Assembly (NCBI RefSeq): GCF_011759375.1
Contig: NZ_JAARML010000006.1
Coordinates: forward strand, 1 to 64,000
DNA: 64,000 nucleotides
Direction of reading: 5' to 3'
Origin: Paraflavitalea devenefica
GTDB taxonomy: Bacteria; Bacteroidota; Bacteroidia; Chitinophagales; Chitinophagaceae
The notes beneath the pieces are model-generated. The model saw only the letters and a program-made list of their open reading frames with translations. It made no database searches and was not told the DNA's origin. The translations under genes and the position numbers were made by a program. Position 1 is the stretch's first letter. Each line of letters begins with the position of its first letter. Positions 39,301 to 46,869 of the stretch are shown piece by piece.

Positions 39301-40846
39301 TTACAACATTCCGCAAACCAACTATTCCAAAGCATTGGTGCCGGGTGGTTATCCAACAGATAATACGACTGTACCCAATGACTCACTGGCCCGTACCAAT
39401 GGCAGCAACAATAAAATAGGTCCGGCCATTGTGCTGAAGGTCATGAGTGGTGATAAAGTAGATATTGCTGTGAAAAGCTTTTACCTGGGCAGCGGCGCCG
39501 GCAGTGGCACCAATGATCCCATAGCCGACATCCTCACCTCGCTGGCCACCGGTATAGTAGGAATGGCCGGTGAAAGCAAGGGTACTCTTTCAGCATTGGG
39601 CAACAGCGGCAGTAGTCCGCTGCTGGGAGCTTTAAACAGCTTCCGCAATGAGGAAAATGCCACACCTTCAAACAAACCCAAAGCCTACCTGAACTGGATA
39701 TTGCTCGATGAGCAGTTACAATACGTATCTGCCAGCAGCGGCGCTGATCTGATAAAAGACACCGGTAATATCTACGCCCTCACCAGCGGCGGACTGGTCA
39801 CTATGACCAGGAACGGATTTTTGTATATTTACGTCAGCAATGAAACCCAAAACCGGGATGTGTTCTTTGATAACCTGAGCGTACAACATTACACTGGCCC
39901 TATTACCGAGGAAACCCACTATTATCCGTTTGGGCTTACCATGGCAGGGATATCATCAAAAGCCTTAAAGCCAAGCTACGTTGAAAATGATAAAAAGTAT
40001 AATGGAATAGAGTTTGAGGGCGATATGGGATTGGAGGTATATGATGCTCAACTCCGGGAGTTAGATCCCCAAATGGGACGTTGGTGGCAAATAGACCCGA
40101 AGACAGAAAATATGGAGATGTGGTCTCCGTATGCTTCTAACTATGATAACCCCATTAGATATAGTGATCTGCTGGGAGATGAAGGTGAAGAATGTTGTCG
40201 TGGTCTTAGATTGGCTCTGGCTTCAGGCGCAGGTGCTTTGAACGGTCTTCTCAATGGCTTGACGTTTGGTGCATGGTCTACTAAACCTATTAGTTCTACA
40301 CAGTATACTGATGAAGAACTGGCGTATTACAATAAAGCAGTGCAAGTAGGTCAACTATCAACTCTACCCACGTCAATGATGATAAACCCGCTATCCCCTC
40401 TATCACTTTCGACGGAAGGGTCTGCTGTTTCATTAACTCCAACAATACCTTTATTTTCCCCTGCTACCCCTGGTGATAGGGTTAATAGCAGCTCTAGTGA
40501 AGACCCTGCAGAGAGTAGTTCAAATAGCGCAAGTGAAAAGTCCCCTTACGATATAGGTAAGGAAGGAATGGACGCTACTGGACTTAAACAAAATACGACA
40601 AGAATACCTTCTGCTACAGAAACTGCTCAGTATCGTGTTCCTGATGTATTGACAGATAATACAATTGCCGAAGTAAAAAATGTTAAAAAGCTTTCATTGT
40701 CCAATCAAATCAAAGATTATATAGCGTATAGCCAAGAAAAAGGATTGATACTGGACTTGCATGTACGACCTACTACTGTTCTAAGCAAACCATTGCAACA
40801 GAAGATAGTTGATGGTAGTATAAATTTAAAAATTTTACCAAAATAG
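36395..40846 (+). CDS. RHS polymorphic toxin: DUF6443, YD repeats, RHS core and PD-(D/E)xK nuclease tip
   Basis: 1483 residues. Signal peptide, a DUF6443-type segment (about 40-190, with TAYFDGLGRPLQTV), a long YD-repeat shell (about 300-1000), and the RHS-associated core at about 1170-1265 (YYPFGLTMAGIS, DPQMGRWWQIDP starting at Asp1224). The C-terminal tip (about 1380-1483) has RVPDV (Asp1417), EVK (Glu1426, Lys1428) and Gln1438, the order seen in PD-(D/E)xK nucleases, so it probably cuts nucleic acid in a competitor. From about 39945 the DNA becomes clearly more AT-rich, matching a swapped tip. The gene at 40855 is the likely immunity gene. Confidence 0.9.
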   Translation: MSKHTTNCQQTVRRYLAIGLLFLQGIVRAQAPAALPATYNSNIKVNYVRTWNAKAPDTGSASLVTRVLKDVQQTTAYFDGLGRPLQTVVKQGSLTTGSSPVDLVSPVIYDEFGREKYKYLPFAANNAGSNGSISDGLFKLNPFQQQVQFYNAQLTGQSGETNVGSNSLNWAYSQTAFEASPLNRVQESFAPGSSWVGSTARSAENDRRSVKAKYLINTIADSVRVWTVTDVANDWGTYATAAIYTAGELYKNITVDEHSKQIVEFKDKEGQVILKKVQLTATADNGSGSGHTGWLCTYYLYDDLNRLRLVIQPRGVEYLLAAAWSNSSLINQALPNLSFRYEYDQRGRMVRKKVPDAGEVWMVYDARDRLVLSQTAQMRSRKQWLYTQYDELNRQIATGLIPDNTNYNNYTYHQVRADTSTSYPNLNNYTEEELTRNFYDDYTWRSSYSNPLSDTYNTSYNTYLQTASNTTWPYPQANVQTSLTKGLLTGTRAKIVGSSNTYLYTVNIYDEKGRVIQTLATNMASGEEHSTTQYTFSGQPLVIVLRTRKAGSNNPQTHVVATTMTYDDLGRVLTIKKDLHSFFNNTNQHLYKPQQVIVQHEYDAQGQLKTKKLLPTGGSGGGPLETLSYDYNIRGWMLGTNRSYAKDTNSTTSHFGFELAYDKNALAVNNLTDNYADTLFNGNIAGMLWKSAGDSRVRRYDFTYDAVNRLTNAYFKQFTGSGFNLNAGVDFSATGLSYDVNGNILSMNQRGLKANKSETIDSLVYNYLDYSNRLKNVIDHFNDTATTLGDFRASAKYVNDLGAPKNTNTTDYGYDVDGSLVKDLNKNLGDASNNGIVYNHLNLPASILVKKAGGGNKGLIQYYYDAFGIKLRKVVSDSSVNPVKVTTTTYLGGCVYENDTLQFIGYEEGRLRYVKRRFLSGDTAYQFQYDFFLKDHLGNIRMVLTEQTDTAHYIATLEAAYRAKENQLFYNIPQTNYSKALVPGGYPTDNTTVPNDSLARTNGSNNKIGPAIVLKVMSGDKVDIAVKSFYLGSGAGSGTNDPIADILTSLATGIVGMAGESKGTLSALGNSGSSPLLGALNSFRNEENATPSNKPKAYLNWILLDEQLQYVSASSGADLIKDTGNIYALTSGGLVTMTRNGFLYIYVSNETQNRDVFFDNLSVQHYTGPITEETHYYPFGLTMAGISSKALKPSYVENDKKYNGIEFEGDMGLEVYDAQLRELDPQMGRWWQIDPKTENMEMWSPYASNYDNPIRYSDLLGDEGEECCRGLRLALASGAGALNGLLNGLTFGAWSTKPISSTQYTDEELAYYNKAVQVGQLSTLPTSMMINPLSPLSLSTEGSAVSLTPTIPLFSPATPGDRVNSSSSEDPAESSSNSASEKSPYDIGKEGMDATGLKQNTTRIPSATETAQYRVPDVLTDNTIAEVKNVKKLSLSNQIKDYIAYSQEKGLILDLHVRPTTVLSKPLQQKIVDGSINLKILPK

Positions 40847-40854
40847 TTTTCAAT

Positions 40855-41532
40855 ATGAAAGCAAATGATTTAATAAAACAGCTTGAGCAAAATCCTGAAT
40901 ATATAAAAAAACAGAAAGAACAAGAAGCGCATTTAAAGGAAAGGTTTGCTCAAATAAGTCAAATAGAAGCATCATGTATTATGGATATACAGGCTAATGG
41001 CTTTACTGATATTAGTACACTTTCGGATTTACTGCAGTTAAAACAAGCAAACAAAAAGCTTATAGGATTATTACTTAAGTGGTTGCCTGAAATAAACAAC
41101 CAATATAATTCCCAGGAAATGATTGTAAGAGGATTAGCAATGACTAAGGAGTCTTTTGACGGGGCTGTATTGGTGAAATTGTTTGATAATAGTGGCAGTT
41201 CATTTAACTTGAAATGGGCTATCGGCAATACTATTGCAAGTGCCAAAGTCGAGAATATTACACAATGGCTTGAAAATAAACTAACAGATGGAGAACAACC
41301 AAAGGAAAATGAGATGTTAGTCTATGCGGCTATTAGATATTTCCCTTATAGCAAGTCAAATATTCTTTTAAGGAAGTTGTTTTCTTGTTTTCCTTTGCAG
41401 GTCGCAGATGCATTTACTTATATTGGCACAAATGATGACTTGACTTTTTTGAAAGAACAACAAGAAAAATATAAAGGTGTTGTAAGGACTCGAATTGGAG
41501 CTGCGATTAAGAAACTGAGTAAAAAAATATAA
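40855..41532 (+). CDS. HEAT-like protein, candidate immunity protein for the RHS tip
   Basis: 225 residues, no signal peptide, almost entirely alpha-helical. The segment SSFNLKWAIGNTIA and the regular helix pairs around it resemble HEAT-type repeats found in several immunity proteins. It starts 8 bp after the toxin stop, has the same AT-rich composition as the tip, and its product would stay in the cytoplasm, all as expected of an immunity protein. The toxin-binding role is inference from position and fold. Confidence 0.7.
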   Translation: MKANDLIKQLEQNPEYIKKQKEQEAHLKERFAQISQIEASCIMDIQANGFTDISTLSDLLQLKQANKKLIGLLLKWLPEINNQYNSQEMIVRGLAMTKESFDGAVLVKLFDNSGSSFNLKWAIGNTIASAKVENITQWLENKLTDGEQPKENEMLVYAAIRYFPYSKSNILLRKLFSCFPLQVADAFTYIGTNDDLTFLKEQQEKYKGVVRTRIGAAIKKLSKKI

Positions 41533-41540
41533 GTTATAAG

Positions 41541-42038
41541 ATGAGCGGCAAATCGCTTGCATTACTGTTAGTGCCCCTATTACTGGCGGTAAAGGGAGCC
41601 GCGCAGGAGCCTGAAGTGAGGTATCAACAGGTTATTAGTTACCTGAAAAATAACCTGGGTGACACCTCATTTAATGTGAGCCCGATCATTCAGCCGCTGG
41701 GAGTAGGACTTTTTCAAGATGAGCCCGACAGCGATTCTTGTCTCCGCTCTATAGTAGATTCCTATTTTGTGGATAAGAGCCGCAGGCATCAATTATACTT
41801 TCAGCCCTACAAAGTTGAAAGCATAGTTAAATATGCTGAGAACGCAGGTGTTAAAGAAAGATATGTCACTTTCTCCAGGCCAGAAAGTAATTTTTTGGTT
41901 ATAGAAATGAGAACCGGAAATATGAATTGGACCGGCTTAAATACCCCTTACTTTGGTGAGGCTTTGGTTTACCTGTTCCTGTTCAGTAATAAAAATAAAA
42001 TATTAAAAGTATATACCAGTAAAGCTATTTACAATTAA
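41541..42038 (+). CDS. Secreted protein of unknown function in the toxin cassette region
   Basis: 165 residues. Signal peptide (MSGKSLALLLVPLLLAVKGAAQ), mature part of about 143 residues with a mix of helices and strands, and an acidic stretch DEPDSDSC. No family recognised. It starts 8 bp after the HEAT-like gene, so it is co-transcribed with it. A periplasmic immunity or accessory protein is possible. Confidence 0.6.
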   Translation: MSGKSLALLLVPLLLAVKGAAQEPEVRYQQVISYLKNNLGDTSFNVSPIIQPLGVGLFQDEPDSDSCLRSIVDSYFVDKSRRHQLYFQPYKVESIVKYAENAGVKERYVTFSRPESNFLVIEMRTGNMNWTGLNTPYFGEALVYLFLFSNKNKILKVYTSKAIYN

Positions 42039-42067
42039 GTGATATAGCAGGGAAAATACAACACAGA

Positions 42068-42577
42068 ATGAAATTATTGAACTTATTTTCCAAACGAACC
42101 ACAAAAGATTTATCCGAAGCTGCACTATCGCCACATTTTCGTGACCAGGTAAGAAAAGCAATCCAGCTTTTGGGCCAAAGTGAAGGTTCTTTAGACAATA
42201 AAGAGGTTTTACAATTATTCAATGACAACAGTATGACGAGCCAGGAAGCAGAGGAAATTATGTTGTTTTTACCGATCGCTTTCGTTAGAAAGATGTTGCC
42301 CAATATGAAATGGCCTGAAACTTATATTGAGCTCATAGGTCAAAAGCGAAGTAATGAAGAAAAAAAATATTCTGGGACAAAGTCTTTTGTAATTATCTGG
42401 GAAGAAACGAATGATTATTATAACAATGCACCCGAAAAGAATACTGTACTCAAAATTGCTGGACGAAGTGCTGAATTCCACGTTATCAACAAATTACTTT
42501 TGGGCAACCCTGGCATGAAAGCAGAAGAAATAAAGTTAAGTAAAGCCTCAATAATACGGTCCCCAACTGGCTCCTAA
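42068..42577 (+). CDS. Uncharacterised cytoplasmic protein in the toxin cassette region
   Basis: 169 residues, no signal peptide. A helical first half (LSPHFRDQVRKAIQLLG, MTSQEAEEIMLFLPIAFVRKML) and a beta-containing second half. The charge and size resemble immunity proteins, but no family is recognised. It ends 16 bp before the first palindromic repeat, and its last coding bases (CCCCAACTGGC) recur at 45713, after the last cassette. Confidence 0.55.
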   Translation: MKLLNLFSKRTTKDLSEAALSPHFRDQVRKAIQLLGQSEGSLDNKEVLQLFNDNSMTSQEAEEIMLFLPIAFVRKMLPNMKWPETYIELIGQKRSNEEKKYSGTKSFVIIWEETNDYYNNAPEKNTVLKIAGRSAEFHVINKLLLGNPGMKAEEIKLSKASIIRSPTGS

Positions 42578-42593
42578 CTATCTAAGCATACAG

Positions 42594-42689
42594 ATTACTT
42601 AGATACTGTCTGTCGATTTTGTTATCTTGTGTCGCCGCAATTTCCTGCCCCTGTGCACAACCCAATAGGCAGAATCTGCGGGGAATAAA
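42594..42689. repeat. Palindromic cassette repeat R1
   Basis: About 95 bp. Starts ATTACTTAGATACTG, has GTTATCTTGTG, and then an imperfect hairpin (CCGCAATTTCCTGCC pairing with GGCAGAATCTGCGG) and GGGAATAAA. It ends just before the start of the 42703 gene. Confidence 0.7.
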
Positions 42690-42702
42690 ATAATACATTG
42701 TA

Positions 42703-43134
42703 ATGGTAAGATTTATTGTTTTATACTTTATAGGCATTTTCTTTATGTGGTTTGCCTTATCCCGCTTTCTGGTTTTTGCAATACCTAACTTGTTTGATAT
42801 AAATTTGGCAGTAATGCAATCCAATGATTATATTAAGTATACTGTTAGACTACTATTGGCATTTACGTTTGGCTTTTTCTATATTAATTTTAAGATGAAG
42901 CAAGATGACCATACGGGGTTTTCAAAAAGAATAATTATATGTAATATTATTTCAGTTATAGCAATAGTTATTACCATCTTTTGTGAGGCTTCATATCAAC
43001 ACTTTGTTGACCAAAAGCAGACAATCTATTTCTCATCTCTTTCAAAACTCTGGATAGTTTTTCCATTGCAAATTATAAGCATAAGCATATTACGGAAATA
43101 TGGCTTCCGGAATCAGCAGGTAAAATGGTTCTAA
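42703..43134 (+). CDS. Small integral membrane protein in the cassette array
   Basis: 143 residues with four hydrophobic helices (about 3-25, 45-62, 74-95, 112-128). No family recognised. It starts ATGGTAAG right after R1; the next cassette after R2 also starts with ATGGTAAG. AT-rich, unlike the flanking core genes. Membrane proteins of this size can act as immunity to pore-forming toxins; that is a guess. Confidence 0.55.
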   Translation: MVRFIVLYFIGIFFMWFALSRFLVFAIPNLFDINLAVMQSNDYIKYTVRLLLAFTFGFFYINFKMKQDDHTGFSKRIIICNIISVIAIVITIFCEASYQHFVDQKQTIYFSSLSKLWIVFPLQIISISILRKYGFRNQQVKWF

Positions 43135-43184
43135 AGCCCTGCAGAAGACCGTTACCTGTACTATCCCTTATTATGGCAAAGGCA

Positions 43185-43284
43185 ATTACTTAGATACTGC
43201 CTGTTGATTTTGTTATCTTGTGATACTGCAGCGTCCTGCCTCTACACACAAGCCCGGCGCAGGCAGAGACACGGGAAAAATAAA
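43185..43284. repeat. Palindromic cassette repeat R2
   Basis: About 100 bp. Shares ATTACTTAGATACTG and GATTTTGTTATCTTGTG with R1, then GCAGCGTCCTGCCTCTACAC and AGGCAGAGACACGGG with R4. Confidence 0.7.
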
Positions 43285-43362
43285 CGCTGTCATCCAAGTG
43301 GTAGAATCAGTTTATTTCGATGCATTTGGTCGCATACATTACTCTCAATAATAATAACAATA

Positions 43363-44049
43363 ATGGTAAGCAGGAATATAATAATGATTATACTAGTTCT
43401 ACAGGCATGTATTTCTGAGAACAAAAAGAAGTTGATTAAACATGATATAACAACGAAAAGTGAAGACTATTTGGATATCAATTTATTTACTTTAGATGGC
43501 ATAAAAAAGATTGATAATCCTCAAGGATATCCCTATATTAAAATAGCGAACATTAGTGATTCAGAAATAAACATAACATATCACGCATCTGATAGTATAC
43601 GTTTTATCCGTAAATACTCAAAGGAATTCGATTATTGGACAGGGAATTATGATATTGAAGGAGACACGACTAACTATAAAATGTATGAGTATATAAAGAA
43701 TGATCGGATAATTAAGCTAATATCTGAAATTATACCGGGCAAAGATCAGGTCATAGTCAATATATCTGTATTACAGAATAACAAAGAAATAAGTTATGAA
43801 TACTATAGTGGTATTAATAAAAAGCCTAGTATTGATGTAGCAGACATAATGCATGAAAACAAACCTCAAAGAATAATAACCAAGGAGATATACAATGAGA
43901 AAGGAATACTTAAAATTGTTGAAAAATGCACCTTTAACCAAACCAATACACCATTTAACGTGAACGAAGTATGTTATAAAATTGGTGATCGGTCTTATTT
44001 TTGGTGGTGTTATTTTGGTTCTCCTGATTATAAAATCAATTGCCCATAA
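43363..44049 (+). CDS. Lipoprotein of unknown function in the cassette array
   Basis: 228 residues from the ATG at 43363, chosen because it gives a signal peptide with lipobox (ILVLQAC). Upstream in-frame codons belong to repeat R2. The protein is rich in Ile, Lys and Tyr and probably beta-rich. It ends in WWCYFGSPDYKINCP. The same C-terminal residues, with one change, are encoded a second time at 44653-44709, after the next gene. Confidence 0.6.
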   Translation: MVSRNIIMIILVLQACISENKKKLIKHDITTKSEDYLDINLFTLDGIKKIDNPQGYPYIKIANISDSEINITYHASDSIRFIRKYSKEFDYWTGNYDIEGDTTNYKMYEYIKNDRIIKLISEIIPGKDQVIVNISVLQNNKEISYEYYSGINKKPSIDVADIMHENKPQRIITKEIYNEKGILKIVEKCTFNQTNTPFNVNEVCYKIGDRSYFWWCYFGSPDYKINCP

Positions 44050-44119
44050 GGTTCATTATCTTGCAATGTCGCAGCATCCTGCCCTATGCACAAGGCCAAT
44101 AGGCAGAGGCACTTCGGAA
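43997..44119. repeat. Palindromic cassette repeat R3 (extended)
   Basis: Includes the last 53 bp of the lipoprotein gene plus GTTCATTATCTTG and the hairpin region (CGCAGCATCCTGCC with GGCAGAGGCACTTCGG). It matches R4 almost base for base over the first 65 bp, and ends at the start of the 44120 gene. Confidence 0.7.
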
Positions 44120-44632
44120 ATGAATACACCTATGTTCAAATTATCATCTTTCATAAAGTTAATAGCAGGCTTCTGTTGTGTATATTGTTTATCTTGTAAT
44201 GATCATGACAGGCCTGATAATACAGCTATTACCAAAGACGATAAGCAATTGCATATCGTCATTAACAGCCCGTATTCATGCTATAATGAGATTAATTTGG
44301 ACAACACTGGTGCAGGAATAAGTATATTCGGGTTTCGTAACTCAAATCACCCTGATAGAATAAAAAGTAAGAAAGATTTCTTGATCAGTTCAGAAAACGA
44401 TAAAAAAAGAATTAATGAAATAATCAATAACATATCCTCCCGATCGCCTATAAGTTCGCCCTATATGGATGACGGGTATCGTTTTATTCTAACAATAAAT
44501 GATAAGCAATATATTGATGTGTATGGAGAAGATAGTTTACTAAATCATGCCTTGAAAATTTTAGCTCCCTACATTCAGAATGATGCAAATAACGAGTGTG
44601 ATTTTTTTACCTTATTCAAGCGAACTCTATAA
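44120..44632 (+). CDS. Lipoprotein of unknown function in the cassette array
   Basis: 170 residues. The start at 44120 (or 44132) gives a signal peptide with lipobox (CVYCLSC). The upstream open frame belongs to the R3 repeat. The mature part ends with helical KRINEIINNISS and a short Asp/Tyr-rich C-terminus. No family recognised. It lies between the duplicated R3 and R4 segments, as if inserted by recombination. Confidence 0.55.
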   Translation: MNTPMFKLSSFIKLIAGFCCVYCLSCNDHDRPDNTAITKDDKQLHIVINSPYSCYNEINLDNTGAGISIFGFRNSNHPDRIKSKKDFLISSENDKKRINEIINNISSRSPISSPYMDDGYRFILTINDKQYIDVYGEDSLLNHALKILAPYIQNDANNECDFFTLFKRTL

Positions 44633-44653
44633 TAAAACCGGCGGAGATACCCC

Positions 44654-44784
44654 ATTTTTGGTGGAGCTATTTTGGTTCTCCTGATTATAAAATCAATTGC
44701 CCATAAGGTTTCATTATCTTGTACTATCGCAGCGTCCTGCCCCTACACACAAGCCCGGCAGGCAGAGACACTGCGGGGAATAAA
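44654..44784. repeat. Palindromic cassette repeat R4 (extended)
   Basis: Carries the tail WWSYFGSPDYKINCP of the 43363-type gene (44653-44709), then TTATCTTGTACTATCGCAGC and a hairpin whose left arm is 44728-44741 and right arm 44761-44775, with the loop CCTACACACAAGCCC. It is the longest copy. Confidence 0.75.
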
Positions 44785-44800
44785 AGGTGCGCAATTTAAC

Positions 44801-45160
44801 ATGTACAACGACTTTTTTCCCGGCACGGGTGATCAGTTCGATAGATGGAGTACCGGCGGAGGATCGGCCCAGGCTACTGCTGCCGACGGTAGTGTTATCA
44901 CGGTTGGAACAGATGTTTATACAGGTGCAAGATTGCCCAATGAACCAGGACAGACAACCAGTCCTACCACTTCTGACGGCATATATTTTGAACAGGAACC
45001 TTATCAAATGGCATTGAATAACGGACAAACGAATAGCAAAACAACAGGGCCGACAGGGTTTAACGCGGTCTCAACCGGAAAACAAAACATGTATTCACAA
45101 AACAGTATTCATGATCTTAGAAAAGAAGCAAGGTTTCTGTCTTTGGCCATTGGCCTGTAA
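44801..45160 (+). CDS. Possible orphan toxin-tip fragment
   Basis: 119 residues from the ATG at 44801. Gly/Thr/Ser-rich with segments such as FFPGTGDQFDRWSTGGG and NEPGQTTSPTTSDGIYFEQE that look like an extracytoplasmic or RHS-tip-like linker. The end overlaps the start of the next lipoprotein gene. It may be a remnant of a displaced tip rather than a working gene. Confidence 0.3.
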   Translation: MYNDFFPGTGDQFDRWSTGGGSAQATAADGSVITVGTDVYTGARLPNEPGQTTSPTTSDGIYFEQEPYQMALNNGQTNSKTTGPTGFNAVSTGKQNMYSQNSIHDLRKEARFLSLAIGL

Positions 45161-45683
45161 GTATGGGATCGCTATATTGCTATTTTGCAGTTGCTCGTCG
45201 GTAAAATACACTAAAATGATCCCTGGGCAACCGCTTCCCTACTATTATAGTTTAAGTCGTGAAGAGGATAAGCAACCGCTCATCAATATTGATACCAACG
45301 TTATTTACGTATATGAAGCAGACCTTTTCAGGAACTATCAAAGCGGCAAAGCTGAACTCGTACACACGTATAAGTTTATCAAGTTTGAGGGAAGCAGGAT
45401 TGGATTCTACAGCAGTAGCAGCCGGGAGCCAATATCCTCAATCAATCTTGAAAACATCGGAGGTAGTTATTGTTATTTCAAAGTCAGCGGCGATGAACTG
45501 GAACTCGAAATCTATGATGCAATGGCAAAAAAGTTTTTGATCTGGTATGGGAAGATATACGCAGACAGAATCCATTTTTACAGGGAGAAATTAAAAGTCT
45601 TTACCGGAGGCACTGGCGAATTGGATATCACTTATTACAAGAAGCCAATTAAATATCCCCGGCGATTGGTTTGGCCGGAATGA
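45111..45683 (+). CDS. Lipoprotein of unknown function, last cassette
   Basis: 190 residues. Signal peptide with cysteine-rich lipobox region (LLFCSCSS), then a beta-rich domain (IYVYEADLF, HTYKFIKFEGSRIGFY, YFKVSGDELELEIYD). No family recognised. The start overlaps the preceding fragment by 50 bp in another frame. It ends about 85 bp before the next, convergent gene. Confidence 0.6.
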   Translation: MILEKKQGFCLWPLACKYGIAILLFCSCSSVKYTKMIPGQPLPYYYSLSREEDKQPLINIDTNVIYVYEADLFRNYQSGKAELVHTYKFIKFEGSRIGFYSSSSREPISSINLENIGGSYCYFKVSGDELELEIYDAMAKKFLIWYGKIYADRIHFYREKLKVFTGGTGELDITYYKKPIKYPRRLVWPE

Positions 45684-45768
45684 TCATAGTAAAGGCGCAT
45701 TTCACTAAATCCCCAACTGGCGCAAAGAGATACAGCCACGGTCATGTGCCTGGTGTCCTTGTGCCCCA

Positions 45769-46317
45769 TCACGTCATCACATACTCTCCCCAGGGATAAC
45801 CAGTAATCGTTTCATTATATCGTCGCCGGTATTCCTTTTCCCGTTCTCGCCAGTCAAGCAGGTGGCGTGACAGCTTTTTTACCGGTTTTGCTTCCAGCAG
45901 ATCCCGTAAGGTACTCCTGATGCGCCGTGAGCGACGGCGGTGAGGTGCTTTCAGGACTGTTATTGCAGGCTCCTGCACCGGTATTGCTGTGCCAGTATAT
46001 TGTTTGGTAAGATAAGCGATGATGTCTTCTTCCTTCCATTGGTACTTCAGCCAGGTCATGGCTTCCCCGGTGAGTTTGCGGTACAGGCTGTGTTGCTTCC
46101 TGTCGGCCGGCACCAGCGCATACACCGCAGAACCGATGCGGGAAGCTTTGGCCAGCAGGGCGGCATATTGCATGGTCTTGCGGAAAGCCGGGTCTTTCTT
46201 CACCCTTTCACCAGTGAGCGAGCTACGGGAACGCAAAAAGTACCGCCCATACATCTTATAGATGCAGAAGGTATCAAAGGTACCCGTTACCGGTGGTATG
46301 GTGTCGTAGCGCGCCAT
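45769..46317 (-). CDS. Uncharacterised protein, relative of the 30885 gene product
   Basis: 182 residues from the ATG at 46317 (MARYDTIPP). The N-terminus aligns with the protein encoded at 30885 (GTFDTFCIYKMYGRYFLRSR versus GTIDQLTFYYHPDDGYLART, then SSLTGERVKKDPAF). The C-terminal half is very basic (HRRRSRRIRS, LSRHLLDWREREKEYRRRY). Function unknown. It marks the end of the toxin region. Confidence 0.65.
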   Translation of the reverse strand: MARYDTIPPVTGTFDTFCIYKMYGRYFLRSRSSLTGERVKKDPAFRKTMQYAALLAKASRIGSAVYALVPADRKQHSLYRKLTGEAMTWLKYQWKEEDIIAYLTKQYTGTAIPVQEPAITVLKAPHRRRSRRIRSTLRDLLEAKPVKKLSRHLLDWREREKEYRRRYNETITGYPWGEYVMT

Positions 46318-46398
46318 GCAATACATTATGCCTAAAATTAATAAATAAGGGCCTACCGGGGAATACCCTGAAGTAGGTAAAAATGCCTTTTGGTGAAC

Positions 46399-46424
46399 GC
46401 AGAGTCCCCTTCGGGAGACTCTGC
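46399..46424. repeat. GAGTCC-type palindrome
   Basis: GCAGAGTC pairs with GACTCTGC, with an inner CCC/GGG. Related to the hairpin at 13275. It lies in the 552-bp gap between 46317 and 46870, in which I otherwise see no gene. Confidence 0.55.
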
Positions 46425-46837
46425 TGGGAAGTCATGGGCATCCAGTAAGCCTTGCCATCCTTGTGTGAACCTTGTGTCATCCTGGTAGGTTAAAGCGCAC
46501 TCACCACATAGCTGGTACAAGGTTTACAGAACTTTTGCAGAAGGATAAGGCCAGCATAATCAATTAATCAGCCACATTAAAAGAGCATACTAACCTGACA
46601 CTAAGGTCCATTTATAAAAGCATCGAGCCCCTCCCAAGCTAAGCGTATGCAATACACACTAAGTCCTTCACCCACCTCTCCCTCCTAATCCTTAAAGCCT
46701 AAATAGTTCAGGCTCAGGCTATGCAAACGGTTGCAACAGCTATCTTAACCAACTCTCCTATGCTAAATGGTTTTAGTAAGGGTAAAATATGTTAAGAACC
46801 AGTCAACATCGGAGTAAGATTATCTAGTAGGTACTAC

Positions 46838-46845
46838 TACCTTTA
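46838..46845 (+). promoter_or_regulatory. Possible -7 box of the SusC gene
   Basis: TACCTTTA, close to the TAnnTTTG consensus, 24 nt before the start codon at 46870. No good -33 TTG is seen. Confidence 0.35.
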
Positions 46846-46869
46846 GGGCAAAACCAAATAAAACTGCTA

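Noticed and set aside
42594..44784. Integron attC sites
   Set aside because: The repeats are palindromic and separate genes, but the conserved RYYYAAC/GTTRRRY core sites are missing and no integrase gene is in the window.
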